Shown: positions 8,424-17,400, counted from the stretch's first letter. The stretch is 64,000 nucleotides of DNA from Fundidesulfovibrio terrae (GCF_022808915.1 NZ_JAKZFS010000001.1:1472753-1536752), one strand, 5' to 3'. Notes: generated from the sequence alone by a model not told the origin. Numbers and translations are program-made.

Positions 8424-9887
8424 ATGCGCTTCCCCACCAGACCCCGCATTCTGAGGATTGGCATCCTCTTCAAGCTGATACTGGTCTTCACCTCGATTCT
8501 GGTGATCATCTACTTCACCACATCCAACATATTCGACTACCAGCGCGGCATCGTGAACATCTCCCGCGAGGTGGTGAAGGTGCGCTTCGAGGTGCTCTCC
8601 ATCTCCCAGGCCATGGTGGACAGCCTGCTCTCCATGGAGGAGAACCAGAAGAAGTACGACGTCCTGCGCCAGGACAACTACAAGGAATATTTCACCTCCG
8701 CCCTGAAGGAATACAAGCGCAACCTGAGTTCCATCCAGTGGTTCACCTATCCTGGCTCCGATGTCTGGAGCAAGCTGCAGGACGATTTCCAGGCGACCAT
8801 GGGCAACCAGGTCGACCCGGCCGAGATCACCAAGGCGCACCAACCCTGGGTGCCGCAGGAGAAGCTCAACGCCTGGCTGAGCACCATCTCCAGCGCCAAG
8901 CAGGACAACGAGCGCTTCATTGAATCGAGCATGCGCGAGCTCTACGCCTGGAGCGAGCGCTCCGTGCGCGCCGGCCTGATCGGGCTTGGCGTGTCCATGG
9001 CCGTGGCCCTTTTCGGCAGCGTCTACCTGACCTATTCGCTTTTCCGTCCCCTGCGCGAGCTGCGCCGGGGCATCCGATCCTTCACCGTGGACGGCAAGCT
9101 CGAATCCGTGCGGGTGATCTCCCGCGACGAACTGGGCGAACTGGCCCAGGCATTCAACGAGATGACCGCGCGCTTAACCGAGGAAGAGAAGATGCGTACG
9201 GACTTCATCGACATGCTCAGCCACGAGATACGCACCCCTCTGACCTCCATCCGCGAGTCGGTGAACCTCATGCGCGAGCAGGTGCTGGGCGAGGTCAACG
9301 ACCGCCAAAAGCGCTTCCTGGACATCGCCTCCTCCGAGATGGAGCGCATCTCCAAGCTTCTCTCGAGGCTCATGCAGGTCTCCAGCATGTCCTCGCGCTT
9401 CATCAACCTGAGCTTCAAACCGGTCGATCCGGTGCACCTGCTCCACGAGACCGTGGACAAGGCCACCCCCGGCGCCGAGGCCAAGAAGATCGCCATCACC
9501 GCCCACAGCGTCCCCGACGTCCCCTCGGTGATGGCCGACACCGAGCACCTGCGCCAGGCCCTTTTGAACTTGATCGGCAACGCCGTGAAGTTCTCCCCGC
9601 CGGGCAGCACCGTGAAAGCGTCGCTGCAACTGGCGGACGGCGGCAACCAGCTGCTTTTCTCCGTGGTGGATTCCGGCCCCGGCATCCCCGAGGGAGAGCA
9701 GCCCCTGGTGTTCAACAAGTACTACCGGGGCGAGCAGCTGAAGAAATCCGCCGACGGCATCGGCCTGGGCCTTTCCATCGCCAAGAACATCGTGGAAGCC
9801 CACGGCGGCAAGATATGGCTTTCCAGCCGGCCCGGGCGGGGCAGCACCTTTTTCTTCACCATACCCATCGCCAGGGAGACAGAGTAA
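8424..9887 (+). CDS. HAMP-domain sensor histidine kinase (QseE/GlrK-like)
   Basis: 487 residues: membrane helix 1 at about 14-32, a helical periplasmic region of about 150 residues with no obvious ligand-binding fold, helix 2 at about 183-205, HAMP linker (to about 255), HisKA with the phosphorylated His267 in DMLSHEIRTPLTSI, and a full HATPase with N box (LNLIGNAVKFSPPG), G1 (DSGPGIP), F region (FNKYYRGE) and G2 (GIGLGLSIA). The stop at 9887 is one base before the lipoprotein ATG, and a sigma54-type regulator follows, so it very likely phosphorylates that regulator. The three-gene order equals the enterobacterial qseE-qseG-qseF (glrK-yfhG-glrR) operon. The signal sensed is unknown. Confidence 0.92.
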   Translation: MRFPTRPRILRIGILFKLILVFTSILVIIYFTTSNIFDYQRGIVNISREVVKVRFEVLSISQAMVDSLLSMEENQKKYDVLRQDNYKEYFTSALKEYKRNLSSIQWFTYPGSDVWSKLQDDFQATMGNQVDPAEITKAHQPWVPQEKLNAWLSTISSAKQDNERFIESSMRELYAWSERSVRAGLIGLGVSMAVALFGSVYLTYSLFRPLRELRRGIRSFTVDGKLESVRVISRDELGELAQAFNEMTARLTEEEKMRTDFIDMLSHEIRTPLTSIRESVNLMREQVLGEVNDRQKRFLDIASSEMERISKLLSRLMQVSSMSSRFINLSFKPVDPVHLLHETVDKATPGAEAKKIAITAHSVPDVPSVMADTEHLRQALLNLIGNAVKFSPPGSTVKASLQLADGGNQLLFSVVDSGPGIPEGEQPLVFNKYYRGEQLKKSADGIGLGLSIAKNIVEAHGGKIWLSSRPGRGSTFFFTIPIARETE

Positions 9888-9888
9888 C

Positions 9889-10506
9889 ATGCACGCGCAT
9901 TCCATCCACCCCAACCGTTTGAACAGCCTCGTGATCCTGGCGGTTTTGCTCGTCCTGGCTTCGGCTGCCTGCACGCCCAAGAAACCCTCCTCGGTTCAGG
10001 AGGAGCCCGCGCCCCAGACCATGATCAACCCGGACGCCCTGGACGTGGACACGGTCTATACCGAGGGCCTGCATTCCTTCTGGAGCGGCGACTACAAAGT
10101 GGCGGCAGCGCTCTTCGAGAGCCTGGCGCGCCGGCTGGACGACCATTCCTTCCGTACCAAGGCCCTGTTCGGCCTGGCCTGCGCCAAGCTGGCGGCAGCG
10201 TCCACACCCGAGGACATGAAGGCCGCCCAGTCCGCCTGGCGTGATTGGGAACAGGCGTCCTCCGGCTCGGAATACCAGGCCGATCCGCGCATGCTCACCC
10301 CCTTCATCCAGAACCCCAGGTTCGCCGCTCCGGCCAAGGACGGACGGGACGTGAAGCCCCAGGCCGCCCGGCAGCCCGGTGAGGCGGACATGGCCAGGCG
10401 CTTGCAGGAGAAGGAAAAAGAAGTCATGCTCCTGCAGAAGCAGATCAAAGCCCTGGAAGCCATCCATAGGGAAATCCAGGAAAAAAAGAAGATGTCCACA
10501 CAGTAG
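9889..10506 (+). CDS. Lipoprotein between kinase and regulator (QseG/YfhG position)
   Basis: 205 residues with a lipoprotein signal: basic start, hydrophobic LVILAVLLVLASAAC and lipobox ASAAC, lipidated Cys at about residue 27. The middle is TPR-like helical sequence (YTEGLHSFWSGDYKVAAALFESLARRL... KALFGLACAKLAAA), then a linker and a C-terminal coiled coil (MARRLQEKEKEVMLLQKQIKALEAI). Placement exactly between the histidine kinase and the sigma54 regulator mirrors QseG, an outer-membrane lipoprotein reported to modulate its kinase. Sequence identity to QseG cannot be judged by eye, so the functional match is inference from layout, lipidation and helical content. Four bases or fewer separate it from both neighbours. 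Confidence 0.8.
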   Translation: MHAHSIHPNRLNSLVILAVLLVLASAACTPKKPSSVQEEPAPQTMINPDALDVDTVYTEGLHSFWSGDYKVAAALFESLARRLDDHSFRTKALFGLACAKLAAASTPEDMKAAQSAWRDWEQASSGSEYQADPRMLTPFIQNPRFAAPAKDGRDVKPQAARQPGEADMARRLQEKEKEVMLLQKQIKALEAIHREIQEKKKMSTQ

Positions 10507-10508
10507 AC

Positions 10509-11882
10509 ATGGCAGCCACCCAGCTTCGCAAGACCATCCTCGTCGCAGACGACGACCCGCACATCCAGGAGGTTCTGGATGTGCGCCTTTCCTCGGCCGG
10601 ATACGAGGTGCTCCTGGCCTCGGACGGGCGCGAGGCCCTGGACATCCTGGCGCGCACGCCCGTGGACCTGGTCATCTCCGACATCCGCATGCCCGGCCTG
10701 GACGGCCTGGAGCTTCAGGCGCGCCTGGAGAAGACCGCCCCCAAGCTGCCCATCATCTTCCTGACCGCCTACGGGTCCATCCAGGACGCGGTGCAGGCCA
10801 TCAAGAGCGGTGCGGTGGACTACCTCACCAAGCCTTTCGAGGGGCGCGAGCTCCTGGAGAAGGTGAGCACGGTGCTCCAGAAGTCCGGCCCGGGATCGAG
10901 CTTCGTGGCCCCGGCTCCGCCCCGCAAGGACGGCGGCATGTGGGAGACCAAGTCCCCCCGCATGCGCGAGCTGGCCCAGATGGTGGAGAAGGTGGCCGCG
11001 CGCGACGTGAACGTGCTGCTCCTGGGAGAGTCCGGCACGGGCAAGGAGCGCATCGCGCACCTGATCCATTCGCTGTCCCCCCGTCGCGAACACCCGCTGG
11101 TGGTGGTGGACTGCGGCTCCACCCCGGCCACGCTGCTGGAGTCGGAACTCTTCGGACATGTGAAGGGCTCCTTCACCCATGCCGTGCGGGACAAGAAGGG
11201 CCTCATGGAGGAGGCCAACAAGGGCACGCTCTTTCTGGACGAGATCGGCAACATCTCCACCGAGATGCAGGTGCGCCTGCTGCGCTTCCTGGAGAACCGA
11301 AAGATCAGGCGCATCGGCGACACGCGCGAAATTTCCGTGGATTGCCGGGTCATCGCGGCCACCAACGCCGACCTGGCCCAGGACGTGGCACAGGGAGATT
11401 TCCGCGAGGACCTCTACTACCGCCTGCGCGTCGTCACCATCAACGTGCCCCCCTTGCGCGAGCGCAAGGAGGACATCCCGCTTCTGGCCACCCATTTCGC
11501 CGAGTCCTTCTGCAAGGCCCAGAACATGCCCCCGGTGACCATTCCCGGCGCGACCATGGACTTCATCGTGGGGTACGCCTGGCCCGGCAACATCCGGGAA
11601 CTGAAGAACGCCATCGAAGCGGGCATCGTCATCTGCAATGACGGGGTGCTCACCCCGGACGACCTCCAGGTGATGCCCGCCACGAAGCCGGGCCAGTCCC
11701 GTGAGGAGGCGATGTCCCTGGACGAGAGCGAGAAGCTGGCCATCATCCGCGCCCTGGAGAAGTCCAACTGGGTGCAGAAGGACGCGGCCCCGCTGCTCGG
11801 CGTCAGCCGCCGGGCGCTCAACTACAAGATCCAGAAGTACGAAATCGAGATTCCCACCCGGCGCAAGGCCCAGAAGCCGTAA
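10509..11882 (+). CDS. Sigma54-dependent response regulator, NtrC family (QseF/GlrR-like)
   Basis: 457 residues. Receiver domain 10-120 with acidic pocket DDD at 14-16, phospho-Asp58 (ISDIRMPGLDG), Thr86 and Lys108. AAA+ domain with Walker A GESGTGKE (173-180) and Walker B LFLDEIGN (241-248). C-terminal Fis-type helix-turn-helix (KDAAPLLGVSRRALNYKIQKY). The loop that contacts sigma54, normally GAFTGA, reads GSFTHA at 220-225; Gly5 to His is an uncommon change and could alter sigma54 contact. A strong intrinsic terminator follows 29 bases after the stop, closing the kinase-lipoprotein-regulator operon. Target promoters cannot be read from this window. Confidence 0.93.
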   Translation: MAATQLRKTILVADDDPHIQEVLDVRLSSAGYEVLLASDGREALDILARTPVDLVISDIRMPGLDGLELQARLEKTAPKLPIIFLTAYGSIQDAVQAIKSGAVDYLTKPFEGRELLEKVSTVLQKSGPGSSFVAPAPPRKDGGMWETKSPRMRELAQMVEKVAARDVNVLLLGESGTGKERIAHLIHSLSPRREHPLVVVDCGSTPATLLESELFGHVKGSFTHAVRDKKGLMEEANKGTLFLDEIGNISTEMQVRLLRFLENRKIRRIGDTREISVDCRVIAATNADLAQDVAQGDFREDLYYRLRVVTINVPPLRERKEDIPLLATHFAESFCKAQNMPPVTIPGATMDFIVGYAWPGNIRELKNAIEAGIVICNDGVLTPDDLQVMPATKPGQSREEAMSLDESEKLAIIRALEKSNWVQKDAAPLLGVSRRALNYKIQKYEIEIPTRRKAQKP

Positions 11883-11910
11883 GCCCCGGGATACGGTTCC
11901 CGTGACGAGA

Positions 11911-11940
11911 AAGGCCGCTCCGTGATGGAGCGGCCTTTTG
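11911..11940 (+). terminator. Intrinsic terminator of the kinase-lipoprotein-regulator operon
   Basis: An 11-12 bp stem (AAGGCCGCTCC / GGAGCGGCCTT) with loop GTGAT is followed by a T run, 29 bases after the regulator stop. Confidence 0.9.
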
Positions 11941-12107
11941 CGTTTTGGTGTGCGCCTGGTGGGCGCGGCGCGGCCGTGACGGGAGGGCCGTGCCCACGAT
12001 GGTGCTGCCGGAAGGATTCCCGCGCAACGCCTGGGAACGGCGCTCATCTCCGCCTCCGTTCGAGGCGGGAATGAAGATGATCGCGCTGTGCGCCCGCGTC
12101 TTGCGGC

Positions 12108-13184
12108 TTATGCGGCCTGGGCCGGAGGCTGGTTCTGCGTTGCGGCTCCGGGCGGCACGGACCACTTCTGGGCCAGTTGGGCCAGCCGGTTCAGGGCTTG
12201 GGTGCGGTCGTCTCCCGAGAGTCCGGCGATTTCGGCTTTGAGCGTCTCCACCAGAAAGTCCCCGGCGGTGGCGGCGTCCGGACTTGGCAGGGCCGCTTCC
12301 TGTGGAAGGTTCCATGACGACGCCAGCGCGGCCACATCGTCCAGTGCCGAGGCCAGGTCGTTTCCGGAAAGGCCCGCGAGTTCGTTTCCGAGCGCCCCGG
12401 CCATGAAATCGAGCGCCTCCAGCCCATCCGTACCGGAACTGTCGTCAAGCGCCGCCGATCCGGCGGCCCCGGCATTGCTGGCCTGGGCCGAAGCCGAGAT
12501 TGCGGCGTTGCTGGCTGTCGGCGCAGCCGTGTTGGACGTGGCGGCATTGCTCGCCGGGAGCGCGGCCGGTGAATCCGCCGCGCTGGCGTTGGAGAGGAGC
12601 TGGTCCACAAGCTCGGCCGAAGCCGAACTGGACGAGGCGGCGTTGCTGGCCGCGTCCTGTACCGCCGAGGAGGTGGAGGACGCGACGGTCTTCACCGTGG
12701 CCGTGCTCTTTGACGCCGTCTTCACCGTTGCGGCAGCCGCCGGCGTTTGGACGGTCGGCTGTTGCGTGGCGGACGGATTGGACGCAGCCGTCTGCTGCAG
12801 GATCATGGCCTGGAAGGCCATGAAGGCTGGAGCGTTTCCCTGGCTCAAGGCCACGCTGGCCTGGAAATTCAAGCTTCCCAGGAGCAGGTCGTGGTCGAAC
12901 GCCTTCTGCTCCTCAGAGGTGCGTGTCGGCTGGGAAGCGGCGGCCGTGGCCAGGTTGGTCTGTATCTGGGCGGCCAGCACGGCGTTGGGGTCCACCGCCT
13001 GCGCCTGGACGCCGGTCGTACTTTGGGAGGCTGCATCCGGGGATGCCGCGTTCCGGGCCTGGACGTTGGCCTGGAGAATCTGCGCCAGTTGGGCGGCGAA
13101 CAACGCGGAATCGGTCGTCGCGGCTGCTGACTGCGTATCGGTCTGGGCAGTGTTGGCTTGGGTCTGGTCCAGCGCGGTGATCAC
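12108..13184 (-). CDS. Ala/Ser-rich low-complexity protein of unknown function
   Basis: 358 residues from the GTG at 13184, chosen because GGAGG lies just upstream; the longer frame to 13280 adds a Cys/Arg-rich stretch out of keeping with the rest. The protein has no signal peptide, starts ITALDQTQANTAQTDTQS and is dominated by Ala, Ser, Thr, Gln and Asn. The C-terminal third repeats a motif: LGNELAGLSGNDLASALDDV about residue 270 and LKAEIAGLSGDDRTQALNRL about residue 325. A helical segment with AFDHDLLLGSLNFQASVALS sits near 115. Composition resembles proteins exported through flagellar or type III systems and hook-length proteins, but that is only a resemblance. The gene is transcribed toward the terminator at 11.9 kb. 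Confidence 0.65.
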   Translation of the reverse strand: MITALDQTQANTAQTDTQSAAATTDSALFAAQLAQILQANVQARNAASPDAASQSTTGVQAQAVDPNAVLAAQIQTNLATAAASQPTRTSEEQKAFDHDLLLGSLNFQASVALSQGNAPAFMAFQAMILQQTAASNPSATQQPTVQTPAAAATVKTASKSTATVKTVASSTSSAVQDAASNAASSSSASAELVDQLLSNASAADSPAALPASNAATSNTAAPTASNAAISASAQASNAGAAGSAALDDSSGTDGLEALDFMAGALGNELAGLSGNDLASALDDVAALASSWNLPQEAALPSPDAATAGDFLVETLKAEIAGLSGDDRTQALNRLAQLAQKWSVPPGAATQNQPPAQAA

Positions 13185-13395
13185 GGTGGTCCCTCCGTAC
13201 GGGCGTCCGGACAGGGCAAAATGTTCCGGGCGCGGTTTACGAGGGTGGGAACAAGCAAGGCACATGCCTTGACGTTGCATGGATTTTCACCAATACAGTA
13301 ACCGGTTACCCACGCGAAGCGTCTTTGCCATGGGACCGGCCAAACCGGCGCATCCGGCCCCACGCGAAACATTCGCCGCCGTATAATGCGACACC

Positions 13396-14526
13396 ATGGG
13401 AATTCTTCGTTTTTACCTCGCTTTTTCGGTCTGCCTGAACCACCTCATGAACGTCTCGGGCTCCACCTCCGCCCTGGCGTTCGTCCCTGATTCCTTCCTG
13501 GCGGTGGAAATCTTTTTCGCCATCTCGGGATTCTACATGGCCTTCATCCTGGGCGGAAAATACGCCGGACCCGGCGGGCTCGGGAAATTCTACGGCAACA
13601 GGGCGCTGCGCATATTTCCCGTCTACCTGGCCATCCTGCTCATCTTCGCGGCGCTCAGCCTCGCCGTGTACGCCGCCAAGGGACACTGGGTCTTTCTTTC
13701 CGAGGCAGTGGACATGTTCTCGAAGAGCGGCCCCGGCATGCGGGCCTACGCCGTGGTGTCCAACCTGACCATGATCGGACAGGACCTCATGTTCCTTCTA
13801 CGATACGATCCGTCCTCCGGAGGGCTTTGCCTGGGCTGCCCGCCCGGCGACGGCCTGGCGGCGCCGTGGCAGATGCTGGTCATCCCCCAAGCCTGGTCCG
13901 TGGAGGTGGAGCTCATGTTCTACGCCCTGGCACCCTGGCTTACTCGGCTTCGGACCAGGACGATCCTTGCGGCCATCCCCGCCATCCTGGCGGTGAAATT
14001 GGCCGTGGCGTCCACGGTCACGAGCACGGACTACTGGATTTTCCGCTTCCCGGGATTTGAACTGGCGATGTTCCTGACAGGCGTCCTAGCCTGCAGGTAT
14101 TACAGGCGGATCGAACACATGGCGCTTTCGCGCTCTGCCATGGCCTGCGCCACCGGGGCCATGTTCGTGCTGCTCATGGGCATCAACCTGGTCGAGTCGG
14201 AAGCCGTGAAGACGGTGCTGGTCTACCTGAGCGTGCCGGTCTGCCTGCCCCTGATGTTCAAGGCGTTTCGCAATTCCCCCCTGGACCGGGCCGTGGGCGA
14301 GCTTTCCTATCCCGTCTACCTCGTCCACTACCTGGTGATGCAGATGGTCATCTACTGGTACAAGGGGCCGCATCCCGTGGCTTTCGCGGTGTGCATGGTG
14401 GTGGTCGCGTCGATCCTGCTGTGCCGCTTCGTGTCCGCGCCCCTGGACGCCTACCGGCAGGCGAGGGTGCGAAACGTCGCCACCCCGCAATCCGACGCTT
14501 CTTCCGTGGAGGGCCTCACCGCGTAG
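13396..14526 (+). CDS. Acyltransferase 3 family membrane protein (OafA/YrhL type)
   Basis: 376 residues with about ten membrane helices. Family marks are the N-terminal RFYLAFSVCLNHLM helix, in which Asn-His replaces the more common Val..xxH context, VEIFFAISGFYMAFI (the FFxxSGF motif), and FYGNRALRIFPVYL (the R-hR-hhP motif). Such enzymes move acyl groups, often O-acetyl, across the inner membrane onto cell-surface sugars. The substrate here is unknown: no polysaccharide cluster is adjacent. GC content and codon use match the chromosome. Confidence 0.87.
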   Translation: MGILRFYLAFSVCLNHLMNVSGSTSALAFVPDSFLAVEIFFAISGFYMAFILGGKYAGPGGLGKFYGNRALRIFPVYLAILLIFAALSLAVYAAKGHWVFLSEAVDMFSKSGPGMRAYAVVSNLTMIGQDLMFLLRYDPSSGGLCLGCPPGDGLAAPWQMLVIPQAWSVEVELMFYALAPWLTRLRTRTILAAIPAILAVKLAVASTVTSTDYWIFRFPGFELAMFLTGVLACRYYRRIEHMALSRSAMACATGAMFVLLMGINLVESEAVKTVLVYLSVPVCLPLMFKAFRNSPLDRAVGELSYPVYLVHYLVMQMVIYWYKGPHPVAFAVCMVVVASILLCRFVSAPLDAYRQARVRNVATPQSDASSVEGLTA

Positions 14527-14598
14527 GCGCGGCCGGTCGTTTCTTCCCCTGGAATGCATCTTGCTGCTTCCCGGCAGCACGTCAGACAGGGGAAAAAC

Positions 14599-15132
14599 AT
14601 GAGCGTCACCGGCATCACCACCCAGAGCCTCATCGCATCGCTGGGCTACCTGGACATCGATCAGAGCCAGGATACGTCCGATTCGTCGTCACTGACCTCC
14701 ATCGGTTCGACTTCGGCCACATCGGCGTACACCGGAATCAGCTCCGGGGCCTCGCCCACCAGCATCTCCCAGGTGGGCACGCTGCTCAGTTCGCTTTCCA
14801 AGCTGGAGAAGTCCGATCCTGAGGAGTTCAAGACCCGAGCCAAGCAGATAGCCTCGGATTTCAACGATGCGGCCGGCCAGTGCACCGACACGCTGCAAAG
14901 CTACGGGCTGAAAAGCATGGCCGCGCAGTTTTCCAACGCCGGACTCTCCGGGTCCATGTCCAGCATCAACCTGGGCGGGGCGGCCAGCACCCTGGCCAAG
15001 GCCTACGCCGGTCAGGCCAGCATGAGCCTGCTCGACTACATGAACGGCTCCCAAGGGACCGACTTCACCGGGCAGCTGACCTCCATCATGCAGACCAATC
15101 TTGCCGGGAAGCTCAACGGCGCGTCGTTCTAG
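14599..15132 (+). CDS. Ser/Gly-rich small protein of unknown function
   Basis: 177 residues from the ATG at 14599 with AGGGGA upstream. No signal peptide. The first 70 residues are Ser/Thr-rich and probably disordered (SQDTSDSSSLTSIGSTSATS); the rest is helical (LLSSLSKLEKSDPEEFKTRA, KQIASDFNDAAGQCTDTLQS, SLLDYMNGSQGTDFTGQLTS) with a single Cys. The SPEEFK..ASDFNDAAGQ segment reads like a folded four-helix core. It resembles in style the Ala/Ser-rich protein at 12.1-13.2 kb. I do not recognise a family. Confidence 0.65.
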   Translation: MSVTGITTQSLIASLGYLDIDQSQDTSDSSSLTSIGSTSATSAYTGISSGASPTSISQVGTLLSSLSKLEKSDPEEFKTRAKQIASDFNDAAGQCTDTLQSYGLKSMAAQFSNAGLSGSMSSINLGGAASTLAKAYAGQASMSLLDYMNGSQGTDFTGQLTSIMQTNLAGKLNGASF

Positions 15133-15148
15133 AAGAGAGACGAAGAGG

Positions 15149-15250
15149 GAAGAAGCCTCCGGCGGGCAAAGAGGGCGCTGCCCTCTCCGCACTCTCCCGC
15201 CAGGGGGATGATCCCGCCTTCCCCCTCAATGGGCTTCGCGGGTTTCGTGA
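15149..15250 (+). repeat. Dispersed 3'-end repeat, copy 1
   Basis: Lies 16 bases after the stop at 15132. It opens GCCTCCGGCGGGCAAAGAGG, forms the hairpin AGAGGGC/GCCCTCT and continues with CCAGGGGGATGATCC and GGCTTCGCGGG. The first half matches copies near 15.44 and 31.89 kb; the second half matches the copy at 63.91 kb. Confidence 0.7.
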
Positions 15251-15367
15251 GTGGACACGGGCCTGGCGCGCACAGAGCCGCTGATGCCGCACCCAAGGCG
15301 GCGCTCGCACCGGCGGATCATCGTCGGTGCAAGCGCTGATAACTAAAGAATATTATTGAATAATAAA

Positions 15368-15406
15368 GGCAGGAAGCGCGGCTTTGCGCGCTCCCTGCCT
15401 TCTTTT
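15368..15406 (+). terminator. Bidirectional intrinsic terminator
   Basis: A 13-bp near-perfect stem (GGCAGGAAGCGCG / CGCGCTCCCTGCC) has a T-rich tail on the plus strand and an A-rich flank that becomes a T-rich tail on the minus strand. It sits between the convergent gene at 14.6 kb and ubiD-like gene. Confidence 0.85.
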
Positions 15407-15436
15407 GCGTCCAGATAGCTTCGCATCATTCGACGC

Positions 15437-15493
15437 GAAGCGAAAAGGGAGTCCAGAGGGCGCTAGCCCTTTGGCCGCCGGAGGCTTCCTCCC
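15437..15493 (-). repeat. Dispersed 3'-end repeat, copy 2
   Basis: Immediately downstream of the UbiD-family stop, in that gene's orientation. It reads GCCTCCGGCGGCCAAAGGGC followed by GCCCTCTGGACTCCC, closely matching the copy after alr and the first half of copy 1. Confidence 0.7.
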
Positions 15494-17335
15494 CTAAATA
15501 ATCCCGTGCAGCGGCCCCCCGGGCGCGCCGAGGCTGTCAGTGAACTTCTCCGCCTCCGGATCGGGATCGAGGGGAGGGGCGTGGTACGTCTTGAGCCGCG
15601 CGTCGATGATGACCGGTCCCCGGCATCCCCAATGCTTGCAGTGGATGAACTCGCCCACGCCGTAGGTGTCCGTGGCCGGGTCGGAGCGGGTGAAGGTCAC
15701 CCAGAGGAAGTTCGCCCAGGATTCGGCCGTGAACGGCGCATCGTCCGCCACCACGACCAGGGGGAAGCCCTCGAGCCCCGCTTCCGCGGTCATGGCCCGG
15801 GCCAGTCCTTCCATGAGCGGGTCATGCTCGTCCCGGCCCCTGCCGTGGGGCGGCCCCTGGAGGACCAGGACGCCCGGCGCGAAGAGGCGGGCCTGGCTGA
15901 AGCCCTCCGCGAGACGCAGTCCCGTGGGCATCTCCCTCCCGAGCTCCCTGCGCTTCTCCCCCGTGACGGCGATGACCACCTTGGACCCCTGGTTGAGGCT
16001 TATGCCCGAGTAGTCGAGGGTATCCATGGTCGTCCGGGTGATGAAGTGGAGGTCCCTGGCCGGGTCGATCCGTTCCAGCATGTGCCGGAAGAAGGTCGGG
16101 ACGTCGTGGCAGTGCAGCGAGGGGTTGTCCTCCTTGGCCGCGATGAGCACGTATTTGGAGAGGGAGGTCTGGGTGGTGCCAAGCAGGGAGAGGGCGTTGG
16201 TGATGAGCTCCTGGGGAGTCCTCTCGGCGGCGTAAGGCACGTAGCGCTCGCTGCCGATGGCCAGCAGGAGGGGATGGACCCCTGCCTCGTCCACGGCGTG
16301 GACCTCGTGGACCCCGCTGAAGACGGTGGAGACCAGCGGCGCGGTCAGCTCGTGGATGAATTTGCCGAAGACCGTGTCTTCCTGGGGCGGCCTGCCCACC
16401 GTGGTGAAGGGCCAGACCGCGTCCGGCCTGTGGTAGACCTTGTCCACCGTCAGGACCGGGAAATCATGGGCGAGGCTGTAATAGCCGAGATGGTCGCCGA
16501 AGGGACCTTCCGGGAGTTCGCGGCCTTGAGCGATCCGGCCGGTGATGCAGAAATCCGCTTCGGCCAGGATGGGCAGCCCGCCAGGCCTGTCGATCATGTC
16601 CATCCTGCGCCCGCCCAGCGCTCCCGCGAAGAAGAGCTCCGGCATTCCCTCGGGAAGCGGCATGACCGCTGCCACGGTCATGGAAGGCGGGCCGCCCACG
16701 AAGATGTTCACCTTGAGCGATTCGCCCCGGGCCAAAGCCTCGCCATGATGGTGCCCGATGCCCCGGTGGATCTGGTAATGCAGGCCGATTTCCCGGTCCG
16801 GCTCGAAGGATTGCCCGGAGAGCTGGACCCGGTACATGCCGATGTTGGAGCGGGCGAAGCCCGGATGGGCCAGGCTCTCGGTGTAGACCTGGGGCAGCGT
16901 CACGTAGCCGCCGCCGTCGTTCGGCCAGGATTTGAGCTGGGGGAGCTGGGATATCCGGGTTTGGTTCGCCAGGACCGGGCCGTCCTTGACCCGCCTGGGC
17001 AGGGCGTGGACCAGGGCCGCCGGGACGCCGAGATGGCGCCAGGGGCGCTTGAAGGCCTCCGTGGGGTCGAGCTTCAGTTTGAAGAGGCTCTCGATGGCGC
17101 GAAGCGTCTTGCGAAAGATGAATTTCGTCCGTTCCATGGTGCCGAAGACGTTGCCGACCATGGGGAAAGGGGTGCCCTTGACGCGGGTGAACAGGATGGC
17201 GGGGCCATTGGCCCGGAAGACGCGCCTCTGGATGGCCGCCACCTGCTGGTCGGCGTCGACCTCCACGTCGATGCGCCTGAGTTGCCCGGTCGCTTCCAGG
17301 TCACGCAGACACTCGGAAAGATTTCTGTAGCTCAT
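15494..17335 (-). CDS. UbiD-family prenyl-FMN-dependent decarboxylase
   Basis: 613 residues, the long form of the family. It opens with YRNLSECLRDLEATGQLRRI, typical of UbiD proteins, and has the conserved middle part (SNIGMYRVQLSGQSFEPDREIGLH... HHGEALARGESLKVNIFVGG) with the ARGE/LKVNI segment around the prenyl-FMN and metal site, then GPFGDHLGYYSL with the catalytic Glu/Asp region. These enzymes remove or add CO2 on aromatic or unsaturated acids using prenylated FMN made by UbiX. It follows an acyl-CoA ligase and a cyclic-nucleotide-binding protein on the same strand; a role in menaquinone synthesis or aromatic acid use are both possible, and context does not decide. Confidence 0.9.
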   Translation of the reverse strand: MSYRNLSECLRDLEATGQLRRIDVEVDADQQVAAIQRRVFRANGPAILFTRVKGTPFPMVGNVFGTMERTKFIFRKTLRAIESLFKLKLDPTEAFKRPWRHLGVPAALVHALPRRVKDGPVLANQTRISQLPQLKSWPNDGGGYVTLPQVYTESLAHPGFARSNIGMYRVQLSGQSFEPDREIGLHYQIHRGIGHHHGEALARGESLKVNIFVGGPPSMTVAAVMPLPEGMPELFFAGALGGRRMDMIDRPGGLPILAEADFCITGRIAQGRELPEGPFGDHLGYYSLAHDFPVLTVDKVYHRPDAVWPFTTVGRPPQEDTVFGKFIHELTAPLVSTVFSGVHEVHAVDEAGVHPLLLAIGSERYVPYAAERTPQELITNALSLLGTTQTSLSKYVLIAAKEDNPSLHCHDVPTFFRHMLERIDPARDLHFITRTTMDTLDYSGISLNQGSKVVIAVTGEKRRELGREMPTGLRLAEGFSQARLFAPGVLVLQGPPHGRGRDEHDPLMEGLARAMTAEAGLEGFPLVVVADDAPFTAESWANFLWVTFTRSDPATDTYGVGEFIHCKHWGCRGPVIIDARLKTYHAPPLDPDPEAEKFTDSLGAPGGPLHGII

Positions 17336-17343
17336 GGGTCCTC

Positions 17344-17372
17344 AAAAGAAGCTGGCGGCCGACGGCCGCCAG
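17344..17372 (-). terminator. Terminator-like hairpin after the cyclic-nucleotide-binding gene
   Basis: On the minus strand a perfect 9-bp stem (CTGGCGGCC / GGCCGCCAG, three-base loop) is followed by CTTCTTTT. It lies between the cNMP-binding gene and the UbiD-family gene, so it could attenuate readthrough. Confidence 0.65.
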
Positions 17373-17400
17373 GTTGTCACGCCGGGGGCTGTCCCCGTGG

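Larger units (their letters stand above)
15133..15493. other. Intergenic region of 361 bases between convergent genes
   Basis: No gene seen. It holds two copies of a dispersed 3'-end repeat in opposite orientation (about 15149-15250 and 15437-15493) and between them a bidirectional terminator at 15368-15406 next to an AT-rich stretch. Confidence 0.7.
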
